A DNA stretch of 64,000 nucleotides from Actinobacteria bacterium IMCC25003 (GTDB lineage: Bacteria > Actinomycetota > Actinomycetes > Nanopelagicales > Nanopelagicaceae): the NCBI GenBank assembly GCA_002284855.1, contig CP015603.1, positions 1,116,001 through 1,180,000 of the forward strand, given 5' to 3'. Of this stretch, positions 1 through 7,742 are shown piece after piece (within the stretch, counting starts at the first letter, position 1; each line of letters starts with the position of its first letter). Below the pieces are notes generated by a model. The model did not search any database. It had not been told where the DNA came from and saw only the letters and a program-made list of their open reading frames with translations. Made by a program: the position numbers and the translations under genes.

Positions 1-82
1 GACCTTGCATATCGGTCATTGCAATGACCACCGTATCTATTGCACCAGATGCAATCTCGGTACGGAGTTCTTCAACTGTCAT
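1..82 (-). CDS. Glutamine synthetase family protein, N-terminus only (runs off the left edge)
   Basis: Reading leftward from an ATG at 82 gives about 27 residues containing AIDTVVIAMTDMQG. This matches the beginning of the beta-Grasp N-domain of the actinobacterial GlnA-like/PuuA-like family (gamma-glutamyl-polyamine or ethanolamide synthetases), where a TD-x-QG-R/K segment follows an I-D-x-V start. Only the first residues are visible, so the substrate cannot be assigned. The permease directly upstream (stop at 144) is on the same strand 61 bp away and probably imports the amine or amino acid that this enzyme glutamylates; that link is inference from context. Confidence 0.6.
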   Translation of the reverse strand, partial: MTVEELRTEIASGAIDTVVIAMTDMQG

Positions 83-143
83 TGCAGCCACAAATATCAC
101 ATCTCTTTCAAGTAGGAAGTAGGTACAGAAAATATATTGAGTT

Positions 144-1685
144 TTAGATAGTGCGCTTTGGTCCTGTGAACCACTTCTTTGCAGATGCCTGCCACCAGAT
201 CCACAAGATAATCAGCGCGCCACCTGTAACGATTGGTGCATAGTTCACTGCAGTCCAGGTGAAGTCCTTATTTCCCGGAGTTCCAGCTGGAGCAAATGGC
301 AAGATGAAGTAGATAGAGATAATGAAAATTTCAGCTACTGCCAAGGTTCCCATCCACTTGTACTTGCTGCCCAAAGTCCATTGACCTGGTTTAAATGAAT
401 CTCCTGCCTTCAGGCGAAGGTAGATAGGAATCAAGAAAGCAAGATACAAGGAGATCACGCAGACTGATACCACTGCATAGAAAGCAGTTGGTGCACCTGT
501 AGGTGATTTCCATAGCGCAGGAAGAGTAAGCACTGCTCCACCGATTGCAGAAGCAATAACTGCATTAAGCGGAACACCGTGTGCATTGACCTTCTTCCAG
601 AGATTTCCCCCCGGAACAGCGCCGTCACGGCTAAATGCATACATCATGCGCGAACAAGATGTGAGACAGGCAGTAACGCAGAAGATTTGACCCACCGTTG
701 TGATGAGCATAATCAACTTGAATTTCACACCAGTGCCTAGGGCGCTTGCGAGAAGAGCAATGATGGATCCGCCACCGTATGGATTGACTTCTGGGTCAAA
801 TGAATTGATGAAGTCGGTATTTGTTGCCACAAAGAGGAATGACATCAGCAGGATGTAGCCACCAATAGCTGAATAGAAGATGGACTTCCAAATTCCCTTT
901 GCTGCAGACATATGCGCGTCATGTGTCTCTTCTGAAAGGTGCGCAGATGCATCGAATCCCGTAATTGTGTATTGGGTAAGCAAGAATCCAAGCGGTAGAA
1001 CCAGATACCAATATGTTCCATTGCTAAAGCCAGAGTTGTTGTTCTGAGTTGTAAACATCCAATTCAGGCTCTGGTGCTTATCGGTTGTGAATAGCAATAT
1101 TCCGATAATTGCAGCAGCGCCAAAGACATGCCACCAGACAGAGATATTGTTAAAGGCTGCCAGCAACTTGGAGCTGTAGATATTCACGATTGTTGCAAAG
1201 AGCAGAACGATCAAGAAGAGAGCGAATTGCTGCTTAATGTAATCGCCACCCATAAAGTTGGATGCATAGCTTGGTGAATAAAGGCCAATCAAGCTATTGA
1301 TAAAGCCTGTAACTCCGTATCCCACAGATGCAGTAACAGAGACCAAACCAATGAGGTTGAGCCAGCCGGTAAAAAAGCCAGCTTTAGCGCCACCGAGCTT
1401 GGCTGCCCACCAATAAATTCCACCTGATGTCGGATATGCAGATGCAAGTTCTGACATGCAGAATCCAATGATCAATATGAAAAGTGAGATAAGTGGCCAA
1501 CCAATTGAGATTGCAACCGGTCCACCGTTATTCCATGCCTGGGCAAATGTTGTAAAACATCCAGCCAAGATTGAGATGATGGAGAAAGAGATTGCGAAGT
1601 TCGAGAATGCGCTCCAGCTTCGCGTGAGTTCCTGTTTATATCCAAGTTCAGCTAAGCGGCGTTCATCTTCATTGAGAGTGCTCAT
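144..1685 (-). CDS. APC-family amino acid/amine permease
   Basis: Integral membrane secondary transporter of the APC superfamily (GABA permease/BAT1-like branch), 513 residues with about 12 hydrophobic segments. The N-terminal region has RSWSAFSNFAISFSIISI and then G-GP-x-x-I-x-x-GW, typical of eukaryote-like amino acid/choline/GABA permeases. The reading frame is open to 1787, but the ATG at 1685 is preferred because GGAAGGG lies 12 bases upstream and the following MSTLNEDERRLAELGY is the usual family N-terminus. It is followed on the same strand by a glutamine-synthetase-like gene, suggesting uptake and gamma-glutamylation of an amine or amino acid. The exact substrate is unknown. Confidence 0.85.
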   Translation of the reverse strand: MSTLNEDERRLAELGYKQELTRSWSAFSNFAISFSIISILAGCFTTFAQAWNNGGPVAISIGWPLISLFILIIGFCMSELASAYPTSGGIYWWAAKLGGAKAGFFTGWLNLIGLVSVTASVGYGVTGFINSLIGLYSPSYASNFMGGDYIKQQFALFLIVLLFATIVNIYSSKLLAAFNNISVWWHVFGAAAIIGILLFTTDKHQSLNWMFTTQNNNSGFSNGTYWYLVLPLGFLLTQYTITGFDASAHLSEETHDAHMSAAKGIWKSIFYSAIGGYILLMSFLFVATNTDFINSFDPEVNPYGGGSIIALLASALGTGVKFKLIMLITTVGQIFCVTACLTSCSRMMYAFSRDGAVPGGNLWKKVNAHGVPLNAVIASAIGGAVLTLPALWKSPTGAPTAFYAVVSVCVISLYLAFLIPIYLRLKAGDSFKPGQWTLGSKYKWMGTLAVAEIFIISIYFILPFAPAGTPGNKDFTWTAVNYAPIVTGGALIILWIWWQASAKKWFTGPKRTI

Positions 1686-1801
1686 GCAGTAGTAACCCTT
1701 CCAGTTAGCGGGGCGGGGATTGCCTCGTGCCTTGATGTACGAACTATTTGTACTCCTGGCTTCACCAGAAAGGAAGGCTATTTGCATGATTAGATTGCCT
1801 T

Positions 1802-2545
1802 ATGTGTCGCCTCTTAGGGTTTAGCTCAAAGAATTCATCTACGCTGCCAAGACTCTTAGGCCAAGACCTTGACAAATTTGTGGCGCTCTCTCAAATACAT
1901 TGCGATGGCTGGGGCTACGCCCACGTTGAACATTCATCAACTCATGCAGAAAAATTCCGCGAACCAATCCCTGCCATTGATTCATCCCATCTCACTGAAC
2001 AACTAGGTACTCCAACAGATGGCGCGCTCCTTCACTTCCGCTGGGCCTCTAAAGGCCTCGATGTAAAGGAATCAAATACACATCCCTTTACATATAAAGG
2101 CATCACATTCATTCACAACGGATCCTTTAGGCCCTTCGATGTATTGAAGCCTTATATCTCTGAGGAATATCTCGCACTCGCTCAAGGCGAAACAGATTCT
2201 GAGCTCTACTTCCTCTATCTCTTAACTGAGATCAAGAAGCACGGATTCCTGCCAGGAATCAAAAGCGCTCTCACTTTTATCAAGAACAATATCGACCACA
2301 GCAGCGCCAATATGATGATCATGAATAAGGATTTCTTCGTCACCGCATGCCGCTACAACCAAGACCGTATCCCTGATCTCTTCAAGAAAGATATCGACTA
2401 CTACGAGCTGCGTTACAAGGAAGTAGATGGCTCAGTGCTCGTTGCATCAAGTGGTTGGAACCAAGAAGGCTGGACCATGCTGCCCAATGATTCGCTCTTA
2501 ATCGTCGATCGCAGCGACCAGTCGCACTCGATTCTGGCTATTTAA
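1802..2545 (+). CDS. Class II glutamine amidotransferase (EgtC/YafJ-like)
   Basis: An Ntn-type glutaminase domain fills the 247-residue protein. It begins MCRLLGF, so Cys2 would be the N-terminal nucleophile after Met removal. It continues with H-CDGWGYAHV (about residues 36-46), HFRWAS (about 78-83) and THPF-x-Y-x4-FIHNGS (about 92-107), the conserved glutamine-binding and oxyanion segments. Such stand-alone proteins are predicted to hydrolyse glutamine or gamma-glutamyl compounds. It is divergent from the permease and may act on gamma-glutamyl conjugates made by the neighbouring synthetase, which is inference. Its 3' end overlaps the convergent oxidoreductase gene by 8 bp. Confidence 0.85.
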   Translation: MCRLLGFSSKNSSTLPRLLGQDLDKFVALSQIHCDGWGYAHVEHSSTHAEKFREPIPAIDSSHLTEQLGTPTDGALLHFRWASKGLDVKESNTHPFTYKGITFIHNGSFRPFDVLKPYISEEYLALAQGETDSELYFLYLLTEIKKHGFLPGIKSALTFIKNNIDHSSANMMIMNKDFFVTACRYNQDRIPDLFKKDIDYYELRYKEVDGSVLVASSGWNQEGWTMLPNDSLLIVDRSDQSHSILAI

Positions 2546-3497
2546 TCTGCGCGAACGCCGCATCAAATAACTGCGCAAAGCGCAGAGATTCACTCAGCGG
2601 CATCACCCAATCGCTTCCGCCTTGCGCCTTACGCGCAAAGTTATCGGCCATGATTTGATACGGATCAACCGGACCGAATTCTTCAACGGTCAACTTGCCA
2701 TCAATCGTCACTTCCAGCTTGCTATCGGCATGGCGCGAATTAAAGACGTTATCGCCCAACATCTTCACACTTCCCTTTTCACCATCAACAATCAACCAAC
2801 TTGTATCTGGAATATTGCACGATGCCACGGTTTCACAGACGGTATCGCCTAGCTTGTAATTCACTCGAGTCGTCTCATCTACCCCACCCTTATGCATAAC
2901 CGACTGCACCTTGAGATCACTTACTTCAGGAAAGTCCATCAACCACAACGGAGCCACAGTTGAATAAGGCCCCAAGTCATACAAGATTCCCCCACCAATA
3001 GTTGGATCAAGGCGGATGTTGTCTTCGTTCAAACCCTCGTAGGTAAACGATGCACGAATACGCTTAATCGCACCCAGCTTCCCTGACTGCACAATCTCTT
3101 GAATTCTCTGCGTACGCGGATGCCATCTATTCCACGATGCCTCGACAAACAACACCCCCGCAGCCTCTGACACTGCAATCGCCTCATGCACCTCAGCCGC
3201 ATTCATCCCCAGCGGCTTCTCGCACAGAACATGCTTTCCTGCCTTCATCGCCTTGATGGCAACCGGCAAGTGAAAAGCATTTGGCAACGAGATATAGACA
3301 CCATCTACTTCGGGATCTGCAAACAACGCATCGTAGTCCGTATAAATCTTTCCGGATGGCGAAATAGTCATCGCCCTATCTGCATCACGAGATGCCACCG
3401 CATATATTTCGCCAACATTCGAACGCGACACCGCCGGATATAACGCTTTCTTGGCAATCATTCCCGCCCCAACAAAGCCCCATTTAAATGTAGTCAT
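2538..3497 (-). CDS. Gfo/Idh/MocA family NAD(P)-dependent oxidoreductase
   Basis: 319 residues. The N-terminal Rossmann fold shows GFVGAGMIA (residues 7-15) as the dinucleotide-binding loop. EKPLGMN (about 94-100) is the family's EKP motif with the catalytic Lys; the GGGILYDLGPY stretch (about 169-179) belongs to the C-terminal beta-sheet substrate domain. Members oxidise or reduce sugars, inositols or dihydrodiols; the closest-looking subgroup is the dehydrogenase type acting on glucose/xylose or trans-dihydrodiols, but substrate is not readable. It stands alone on the minus strand downstream of a tRNA terminator. Confidence 0.85.
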   Translation of the reverse strand: MTTFKWGFVGAGMIAKKALYPAVSRSNVGEIYAVASRDADRAMTISPSGKIYTDYDALFADPEVDGVYISLPNAFHLPVAIKAMKAGKHVLCEKPLGMNAAEVHEAIAVSEAAGVLFVEASWNRWHPRTQRIQEIVQSGKLGAIKRIRASFTYEGLNEDNIRLDPTIGGGILYDLGPYSTVAPLWLMDFPEVSDLKVQSVMHKGGVDETTRVNYKLGDTVCETVASCNIPDTSWLIVDGEKGSVKMLGDNVFNSRHADSKLEVTIDGKLTVEEFGPVDPYQIMADNFARKAQGGSDWVMPLSESLRFAQLFDAAFAQIK

Positions 3498-3544
3498 AGG
3501 TGCACTCTATTTACATAAAGCACCTAAGTCACCTGAAAAACAGA

Positions 3545-3574
3545 GAAGCCCCAGGCGACTAACCCTGGGGCTTC
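3545..3574 (-). terminator. Rho-independent terminator downstream of the tRNA
   Basis: Inverted repeat GAAGCCCCAGG / CCTGGGGCTTC with a 7-8 nt loop. Read on the minus strand it is followed by TCTGTTTTTC, giving a U-tract. It lies just 3' of the minus-strand tRNA and 48 bp before the oxidoreductase start, so it should end the tRNA transcript. Confidence 0.8.
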
Positions 3575-3584
3575 AAAGTATGCG

Positions 3585-3658
3585 CACGCCTGGCGGGATT
3601 CGAACCCACGACCTCTCCCTTAGTCAAAGGATCGCTCTATCCGCTGAGCTACAGACGC
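3585..3658 (-). tRNA. tRNA with unusual anticodon arm (identity uncertain; tRNA-Arg-like body)
   Basis: A 74-nt cloverleaf can be drawn: acceptor GCGTCTG/CAGGCGT (first pair G-U), D arm GCTC-AGCGGATA-GAGC, T arm GTGGG-TTCGAAT-CCCGC, discriminator G, no encoded CCA. The body resembles actinobacterial tRNA-Arg. The anticodon arm is odd: between GAGC and the variable loop lie 19 nt instead of 18. A 7-nt loop TTGACTA would give anticodon GAC (Val) with U at position 37, an A-A mismatch at 27-43 and a 6-nt variable loop. An 8-nt loop TTGACTAA gives a 5-nt variable loop. Neither is standard, so the amino acid is left open. A terminator follows. Confidence 0.7.
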
Positions 3659-3764
3659 ACGCAGTGCGGAATTTAGATTAGGCGCAAGCCTTTGCCGAAA
3701 GAATTCTTAATGTTGTGCATAACTTCAGGTTCTCTACATTCTAAAAACTGATATCTTATTTTCA

Positions 3765-3801
3765 CCTTAGTCAAAGGATTAATCTCTAGCAGAAGCTACA
3801 G
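3765..3801 (-). pseudogene. Partial tRNA copy (5' half, degenerate)
   Basis: This stretch repeats the D arm and anticodon arm of the tRNA at 3585-3658. Fifteen bases (CCTTAGTCAAAGGAT on the plus strand, 3765-3779) are identical to 3618-3632, then AGCTACAG and CTCTA elements match with a few changes. The acceptor and T-arm halves are absent, so it cannot fold as a tRNA. It looks like a remnant of tandem tRNA duplication or of recombination within a tRNA. Confidence 0.6.
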
Positions 3802-3803
3802 AG

Positions 3804-3835
3804 AAAAAGCCCGCAGATTTCTCTGCGGGCTTTTT
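3804..3835. terminator. Strong bidirectional terminator hairpin
   Basis: AAAAAGCCCGCAGA and its complement TCTGCGGGCTTTTT flank a 4-nt loop. T-runs follow on both strands, so it can work in both directions. It sits between the tRNA remnant and the start of the PH-like gene at 3854. No gene ends immediately next to it on the plus strand. Confidence 0.8.
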
Positions 3836-3853
3836 GCTTCCCACACCCACACA

Positions 3854-4564
3854 ATGTCACCGCCAGTCACTACCCTTACCTCTATGGGATGGATAGCAAA
3901 CCTCAAAGCAAAGCGCGCAGATAAAGCCGCACTCAACGAATACAACCGCCTTCACGACATCTGGCAAGAAGATGTCGACACACTCAAAAAACTCATCACC
4001 GTCTTCACCGCCGCATCCAATGGCGAAGATTCAGTCCCCAACACCCTTATGCAAAAACCAAACGAACGCACACTCTGGACCGCTACCGGCATCTTCCACG
4101 AAACCGGCCGCACTCCTTCTCAATACGTCGGCGGTTCCTCCGGTGTCAGCATCCCCATCGGCGGCGGCATCCGCTTCCGCGTCGGCGCCATGAAGGGCCA
4201 AGTAATCCCCGGTGAAGAACTCCAAGTGGATAAAGATCAAGGCGTCATCATGCTCACCACCGAACGCCTTATCTTCACCGGCCCCATCAAGACTCAAGAG
4301 TGGAACTTCGACAAGCTATTGCAGCTCTCCACCAACGAAGATGAATCCGATTACTTCATCAGTGTCTCCAACCGCCAGAAAACCTCAGGCGTCCGCTTCG
4401 ATCCCGCCACCGGCCGCGAATTCAACCGCTTCCTTGGATCTGCAACAGCAGTGAATGAACACGGCTATGAAGCTCTCTTAAAAGAACTCCACGCAATCGA
4501 AAAGCGAATCTACGAAGAAGAACCCAAACTCACTCCACCGTCAACGCAATCTTCACTCCAATAA
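3854..4564 (+). CDS. Hypothetical protein with PH/GRAM-like domain
   Basis: 236 residues, no signal peptide or membrane segment. An N-terminal charged helical region (about 1-60) is followed by a beta-rich part with GEELQVDKDQGVIMLTTERLIFTG (split here: GEELQVDKDQ then GVIMLTTERLIFTG, about 121-144), the strand pattern of bacterial PH-like/GRAM domains in which a 'T-x-x-R-L-I-F-G' strand follows a hairpin. A helical C-terminus follows. No clear Shine-Dalgarno supports ATG 3854; ATG 3884 (MGWIAN) is an alternative. It overlaps the convergent HIRAN gene by 35 bp. Function unknown; such domains bind lipids or proteins. Confidence 0.6.
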   Translation: MSPPVTTLTSMGWIANLKAKRADKAALNEYNRLHDIWQEDVDTLKKLITVFTAASNGEDSVPNTLMQKPNERTLWTATGIFHETGRTPSQYVGGSSGVSIPIGGGIRFRVGAMKGQVIPGEELQVDKDQGVIMLTTERLIFTGPIKTQEWNFDKLLQLSTNEDESDYFISVSNRQKTSGVRFDPATGREFNRFLGSATAVNEHGYEALLKELHAIEKRIYEEEPKLTPPSTQSSLQ

Positions 4565-5033
4565 GCGGAGCCGGCGAATTCGCATCAAAACCAATCTTTG
4601 CCGGAACTTCATAAACCTTCTTCCCGCTCTTCTCAATCATCTTCGTCACCGCAGCTGAATCAAACTTTGCGATATACCCAACCTGCACACCCTCAACAAC
4701 AACCTTTACCGCAGTCGGATCAAACTCATTCGTAGGCTCTGGCTCAAGAACAGCAGTTGCCAAAATCTCCCCCGTCGCAAATGCCTTATGCGATCTAATC
4801 AGGGCGATTAAGTGATCTCTTTGGAAGCTCTCGCCAACGACTTCGTAGTTGCACTCAGAGTTGTCCTCGGTTGCTTGCCGCCTCTCAACAACGTCGGGTC
4901 CATGAATCGATTCAGTGGCTTGTTTGATGAAGTCGGGTCGGTCGGTTGTTTTTGGGGAACCATTGGGTGCGCGGCGGATGACTAGAAAGAGAATGCCGAG
5001 TATGGGGATTAGGAATAGGAGAAAGGAGTTCAT
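4530..5033 (-). CDS. HIRAN-domain protein with N-terminal membrane anchor
   Basis: 167 residues. Residues 2-20 are one hydrophobic segment (NSFLLFLIPILGILFLVI) followed by positively charged residues, consistent with a single-pass anchor. From about residue 62 comes a HIRAN pattern: YEVVGESFQRDHL..., then N-E-FDPTAVKVVVEGVQVGYIAK (core FDPTAV and GYIAK), the conserved FDPNAV-GY-IP-like core. HIRAN domains recognise DNA ends or stalled forks in helicases and restriction proteins. The start lies 6 bp after the stop of the restriction gene, so it is probably the last gene of the mod-res operon. Tethering such a domain to the membrane is unusual. Confidence 0.75.
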   Translation of the reverse strand: MNSFLLFLIPILGILFLVIRRAPNGSPKTTDRPDFIKQATESIHGPDVVERRQATEDNSECNYEVVGESFQRDHLIALIRSHKAFATGEILATAVLEPEPTNEFDPTAVKVVVEGVQVGYIAKFDSAAVTKMIEKSGKKVYEVPAKIGFDANSPAPLIGVKIALTVE

Positions 5034-5039
5034 GGAATT

Positions 5040-7742
5040 CTAAAGAGCAGCCGTGACTGGCTTTTCTTTGAGAAGCAGCTCGGCAAATCTTTCGAATTGA
5101 GAAATCTGCCCTGACCATTCGGAGAAATTATCGCCAGTCACATAAAGAGGTTTGAATTCTCTTCCCTGTGAATCTGCAGCAGTAGCATCCTTACACCACT
5201 GAACCAAACGATTCCATTTCTTTCCATCATCAGGATCCTCTACACCCTTAGTCTCCACGATGTATAGATGCTCAGGATTAGTTCTTACAAAGAAGTCAGG
5301 ATAGTAATTTGCTATCTCGCCCTTGGTATTTACATATTCAATCTTGAAGTGAATATTGAACATGTTTTTTGCAAATGCTTGTACATCCTGAGCTCGATCT
5401 AGGTACTGAGCAAAATGAAGTTCAAGCATGCTGTCACCAATTACTCGGTTGAATAGCGTCTTGTTTGAGACTACATATTCCTGGTTGGGCACCACTGCTG
5501 GCTTCGCCTGAGAAAGCTTGATTGTGCTTACAACCTTAGAAGTTCCTCTGTCGGTAATAGTTAGGGCATTTATTGCTTCAGTAAAGTTATCCACCAAAGC
5601 TTTACGGGCCTCAGGTTCAGAGAGATTTCGAAGAACGTTCTGGTCTTCAAGATCAACAGGGGTCTCAAAGAGGTAGTCTCTTATGTATTCCTTAATTTTT
5701 CCGAACATGATGTCTCTACCACCGACCATACGTAGACGGCGCAGAATATGGTCAGACAGGAAACCGATTACAGCTTGGCCTGTTGGAATTACATCGACAT
5801 CTAAATCAGTCTGCCAAACAACTTCATTTGTATCAATGTCTCTAAAGACAATCTGGCGCTGTTCCTTAGGACTAAATTCCCGAAGTTTTAGCTTTGGGGT
5901 TGGAAGTTTCGATACATCTAAATCTTCTAGATTTTTTCCATCTCTTGCTAAGCGTCGGCTAAGAATGGGTAATTCAATTTCTAGCTCAGAAGGTTCTTTT
6001 TTCTCGTTATCTTTCTCGACTTCAACGATCAATGGACCTTGGGCAGTTGTACCAACACCCATTGGCGCGTAATCAAGCTCTACACCTTCACTCTGGATTT
6101 GCTCTACGAACTCAAGGAAAGCTGGTGTGCCTACTACCGACACATACTCACGGATATTTGGATCGCCTCGGAACATACGACGTAATCCACGTCCAAGTGT
6201 TTGTTCAGGCAAAATCTTGCTCTCTGCTGAATAAGGGCGAAGTCCAACCATCGAGACAACGTTCTGAACGTCCCATCCCTCACGAAGCATTAGGACAGAG
6301 ACAACTGCTAAATACTTGCTATCTGGGCTATCGATTTCACGGCTAGCTTTACGCAAAAATTCAAGCTCTGCTGGCTTTGTATTACTCTCGCTGATTTCAC
6401 CATTTGCCTTGGTGTGAATAACAAGAACTTTATCTGTTAGTTCAGAATAAGTACGCTCCAAGTGCTCGGCTACTTCATCCGCCTCCGTCGTGGTGGTAGT
6501 CATTACGAAGAGAATTGGCTTCTTTCCGCTACCAGCAAAACGATCTCGATATTTAGTCCATTCTATGAAACCGAGTTTTATGTGATCTGAATAAATCTCT
6601 GCTACCTTATCTGAAGGCTTCTCTACGAGCTTGGCTCGTGACGCCTCATCAGGCAAAACAGGATTCTTGACTACTCCTTGACGAATTGCCTCTACAAGTG
6701 GGTATGAGACAACAGTTTGAGGGAAAATTCCACCATTCTCTTTGCGAGGTGTGGCAGTAACATCCAACTGAATACTTAGTCCCTTACCGTTATTGCGTCG
6801 TCGCATAGAGGCATCAATATTTTCGATCGCCTTAAACCAAGCCAAGCTGTTGTCATGAATATGGTGAGCTTCGTCGTTAAGCACAACAAGATCGTTTACC
6901 TGTCGAACCACCTCTCCTAGATCCATGACGACCTCATTAGTTCTTGAAACAGGTTTATGTCCCAAGAAAAAGTCAGTTAGGTTCTCATCCGTATTGGCAG
7001 GTGCTTGTTTTCCCTCGAATATTCTATGAATATTCGTGAGGAAGATATTTCCAATCGGAGAAACTGTGCCAATTTCATCCTGAATATGAAGGGTTACATT
7101 GAAGTCATTCTTCCAATTCTTACCTTCGAAACCATTCTCTGGGATAACAGGATCGGCTGAAAATATCTTTAGCGAATTGAAATCTTCTTTTAAGCGTTCT
7201 AGAACAATAATGTTTGGGGCTATCAGTAAAAAGTTAGTTGAAAGATCTGAATCTTTTTCATATAACTTGTGAAAATAGGACCAAGCAATCAAGAGGGACA
7301 ACACTTTAGTCTTGCCCACACCTGTTGCTAGTTTAAAAACATAACGAGTCCAATTCTCCTCAAACATTCCAGGCGAAATCGAATCGATTGATGTGTATCC
7401 AATGAGCGATGATGGGGTTTTTGCTTCCTCGTGCTCAAATAACCAAATAGCCGTTTCCACGGCTTCTCTTTGAGCAAAGTAATACTGGAAATTCATTTCG
7501 CCCTCTGGCGTCATAGAAATATGGTCTTCAAGAAACCAATGTCGAAGTAAAGCGTCGGAAGTTTTGGAGATTCCTGGGTAACCAGCTGCCCGCCATTCGT
7601 GAACACCCTCGCGAATCTTCTGAACCAGAGGAGGAATCAGCTTCCCTATTTCCGCTTGGTCAGCCTCAGCACCCGGATACCAACGAAGCTTGGGGTCAAG
7701 AATCGCGTACGGGCTTGTCGGAAAATCTGGACTCAGTGCCAT
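5040..7742 (-). CDS. Type III restriction enzyme, Res (helicase/endonuclease) subunit
   Basis: 900 residues. Superfamily 2 helicase motifs are visible: Walker A region LATGVGKTK (about 138-146), DEAHH (about 290-294), DVTATPR, and the motif VI segment EQTLGRGLRRMFR. Near the C-terminus YYPDFFVRT (about 813-821) and IVETKG (about 829-834) form the PD-x(n)-E-x-K nuclease site. This is the order of type III Res subunits, which translocate or slide with ATP and cut only as a complex with Mod. Its ATG overlaps the mod stop codon as TAATG, indicating translational coupling. Confidence 0.9.
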   Translation of the reverse strand: MALSPDFPTSPYAILDPKLRWYPGAEADQAEIGKLIPPLVQKIREGVHEWRAAGYPGISKTSDALLRHWFLEDHISMTPEGEMNFQYYFAQREAVETAIWLFEHEEAKTPSSLIGYTSIDSISPGMFEENWTRYVFKLATGVGKTKVLSLLIAWSYFHKLYEKDSDLSTNFLLIAPNIIVLERLKEDFNSLKIFSADPVIPENGFEGKNWKNDFNVTLHIQDEIGTVSPIGNIFLTNIHRIFEGKQAPANTDENLTDFFLGHKPVSRTNEVVMDLGEVVRQVNDLVVLNDEAHHIHDNSLAWFKAIENIDASMRRRNNGKGLSIQLDVTATPRKENGGIFPQTVVSYPLVEAIRQGVVKNPVLPDEASRAKLVEKPSDKVAEIYSDHIKLGFIEWTKYRDRFAGSGKKPILFVMTTTTTEADEVAEHLERTYSELTDKVLVIHTKANGEISESNTKPAELEFLRKASREIDSPDSKYLAVVSVLMLREGWDVQNVVSMVGLRPYSAESKILPEQTLGRGLRRMFRGDPNIREYVSVVGTPAFLEFVEQIQSEGVELDYAPMGVGTTAQGPLIVEVEKDNEKKEPSELEIELPILSRRLARDGKNLEDLDVSKLPTPKLKLREFSPKEQRQIVFRDIDTNEVVWQTDLDVDVIPTGQAVIGFLSDHILRRLRMVGGRDIMFGKIKEYIRDYLFETPVDLEDQNVLRNLSEPEARKALVDNFTEAINALTITDRGTSKVVSTIKLSQAKPAVVPNQEYVVSNKTLFNRVIGDSMLELHFAQYLDRAQDVQAFAKNMFNIHFKIEYVNTKGEIANYYPDFFVRTNPEHLYIVETKGVEDPDDGKKWNRLVQWCKDATAADSQGREFKPLYVTGDNFSEWSGQISQFERFAELLLKEKPVTAAL

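Noticed and set aside
3451-3681. 76-residue plus-strand ORF spanning the tRNA
   Set aside because: It overlaps the tRNA antisense and the terminator and has no coding features.
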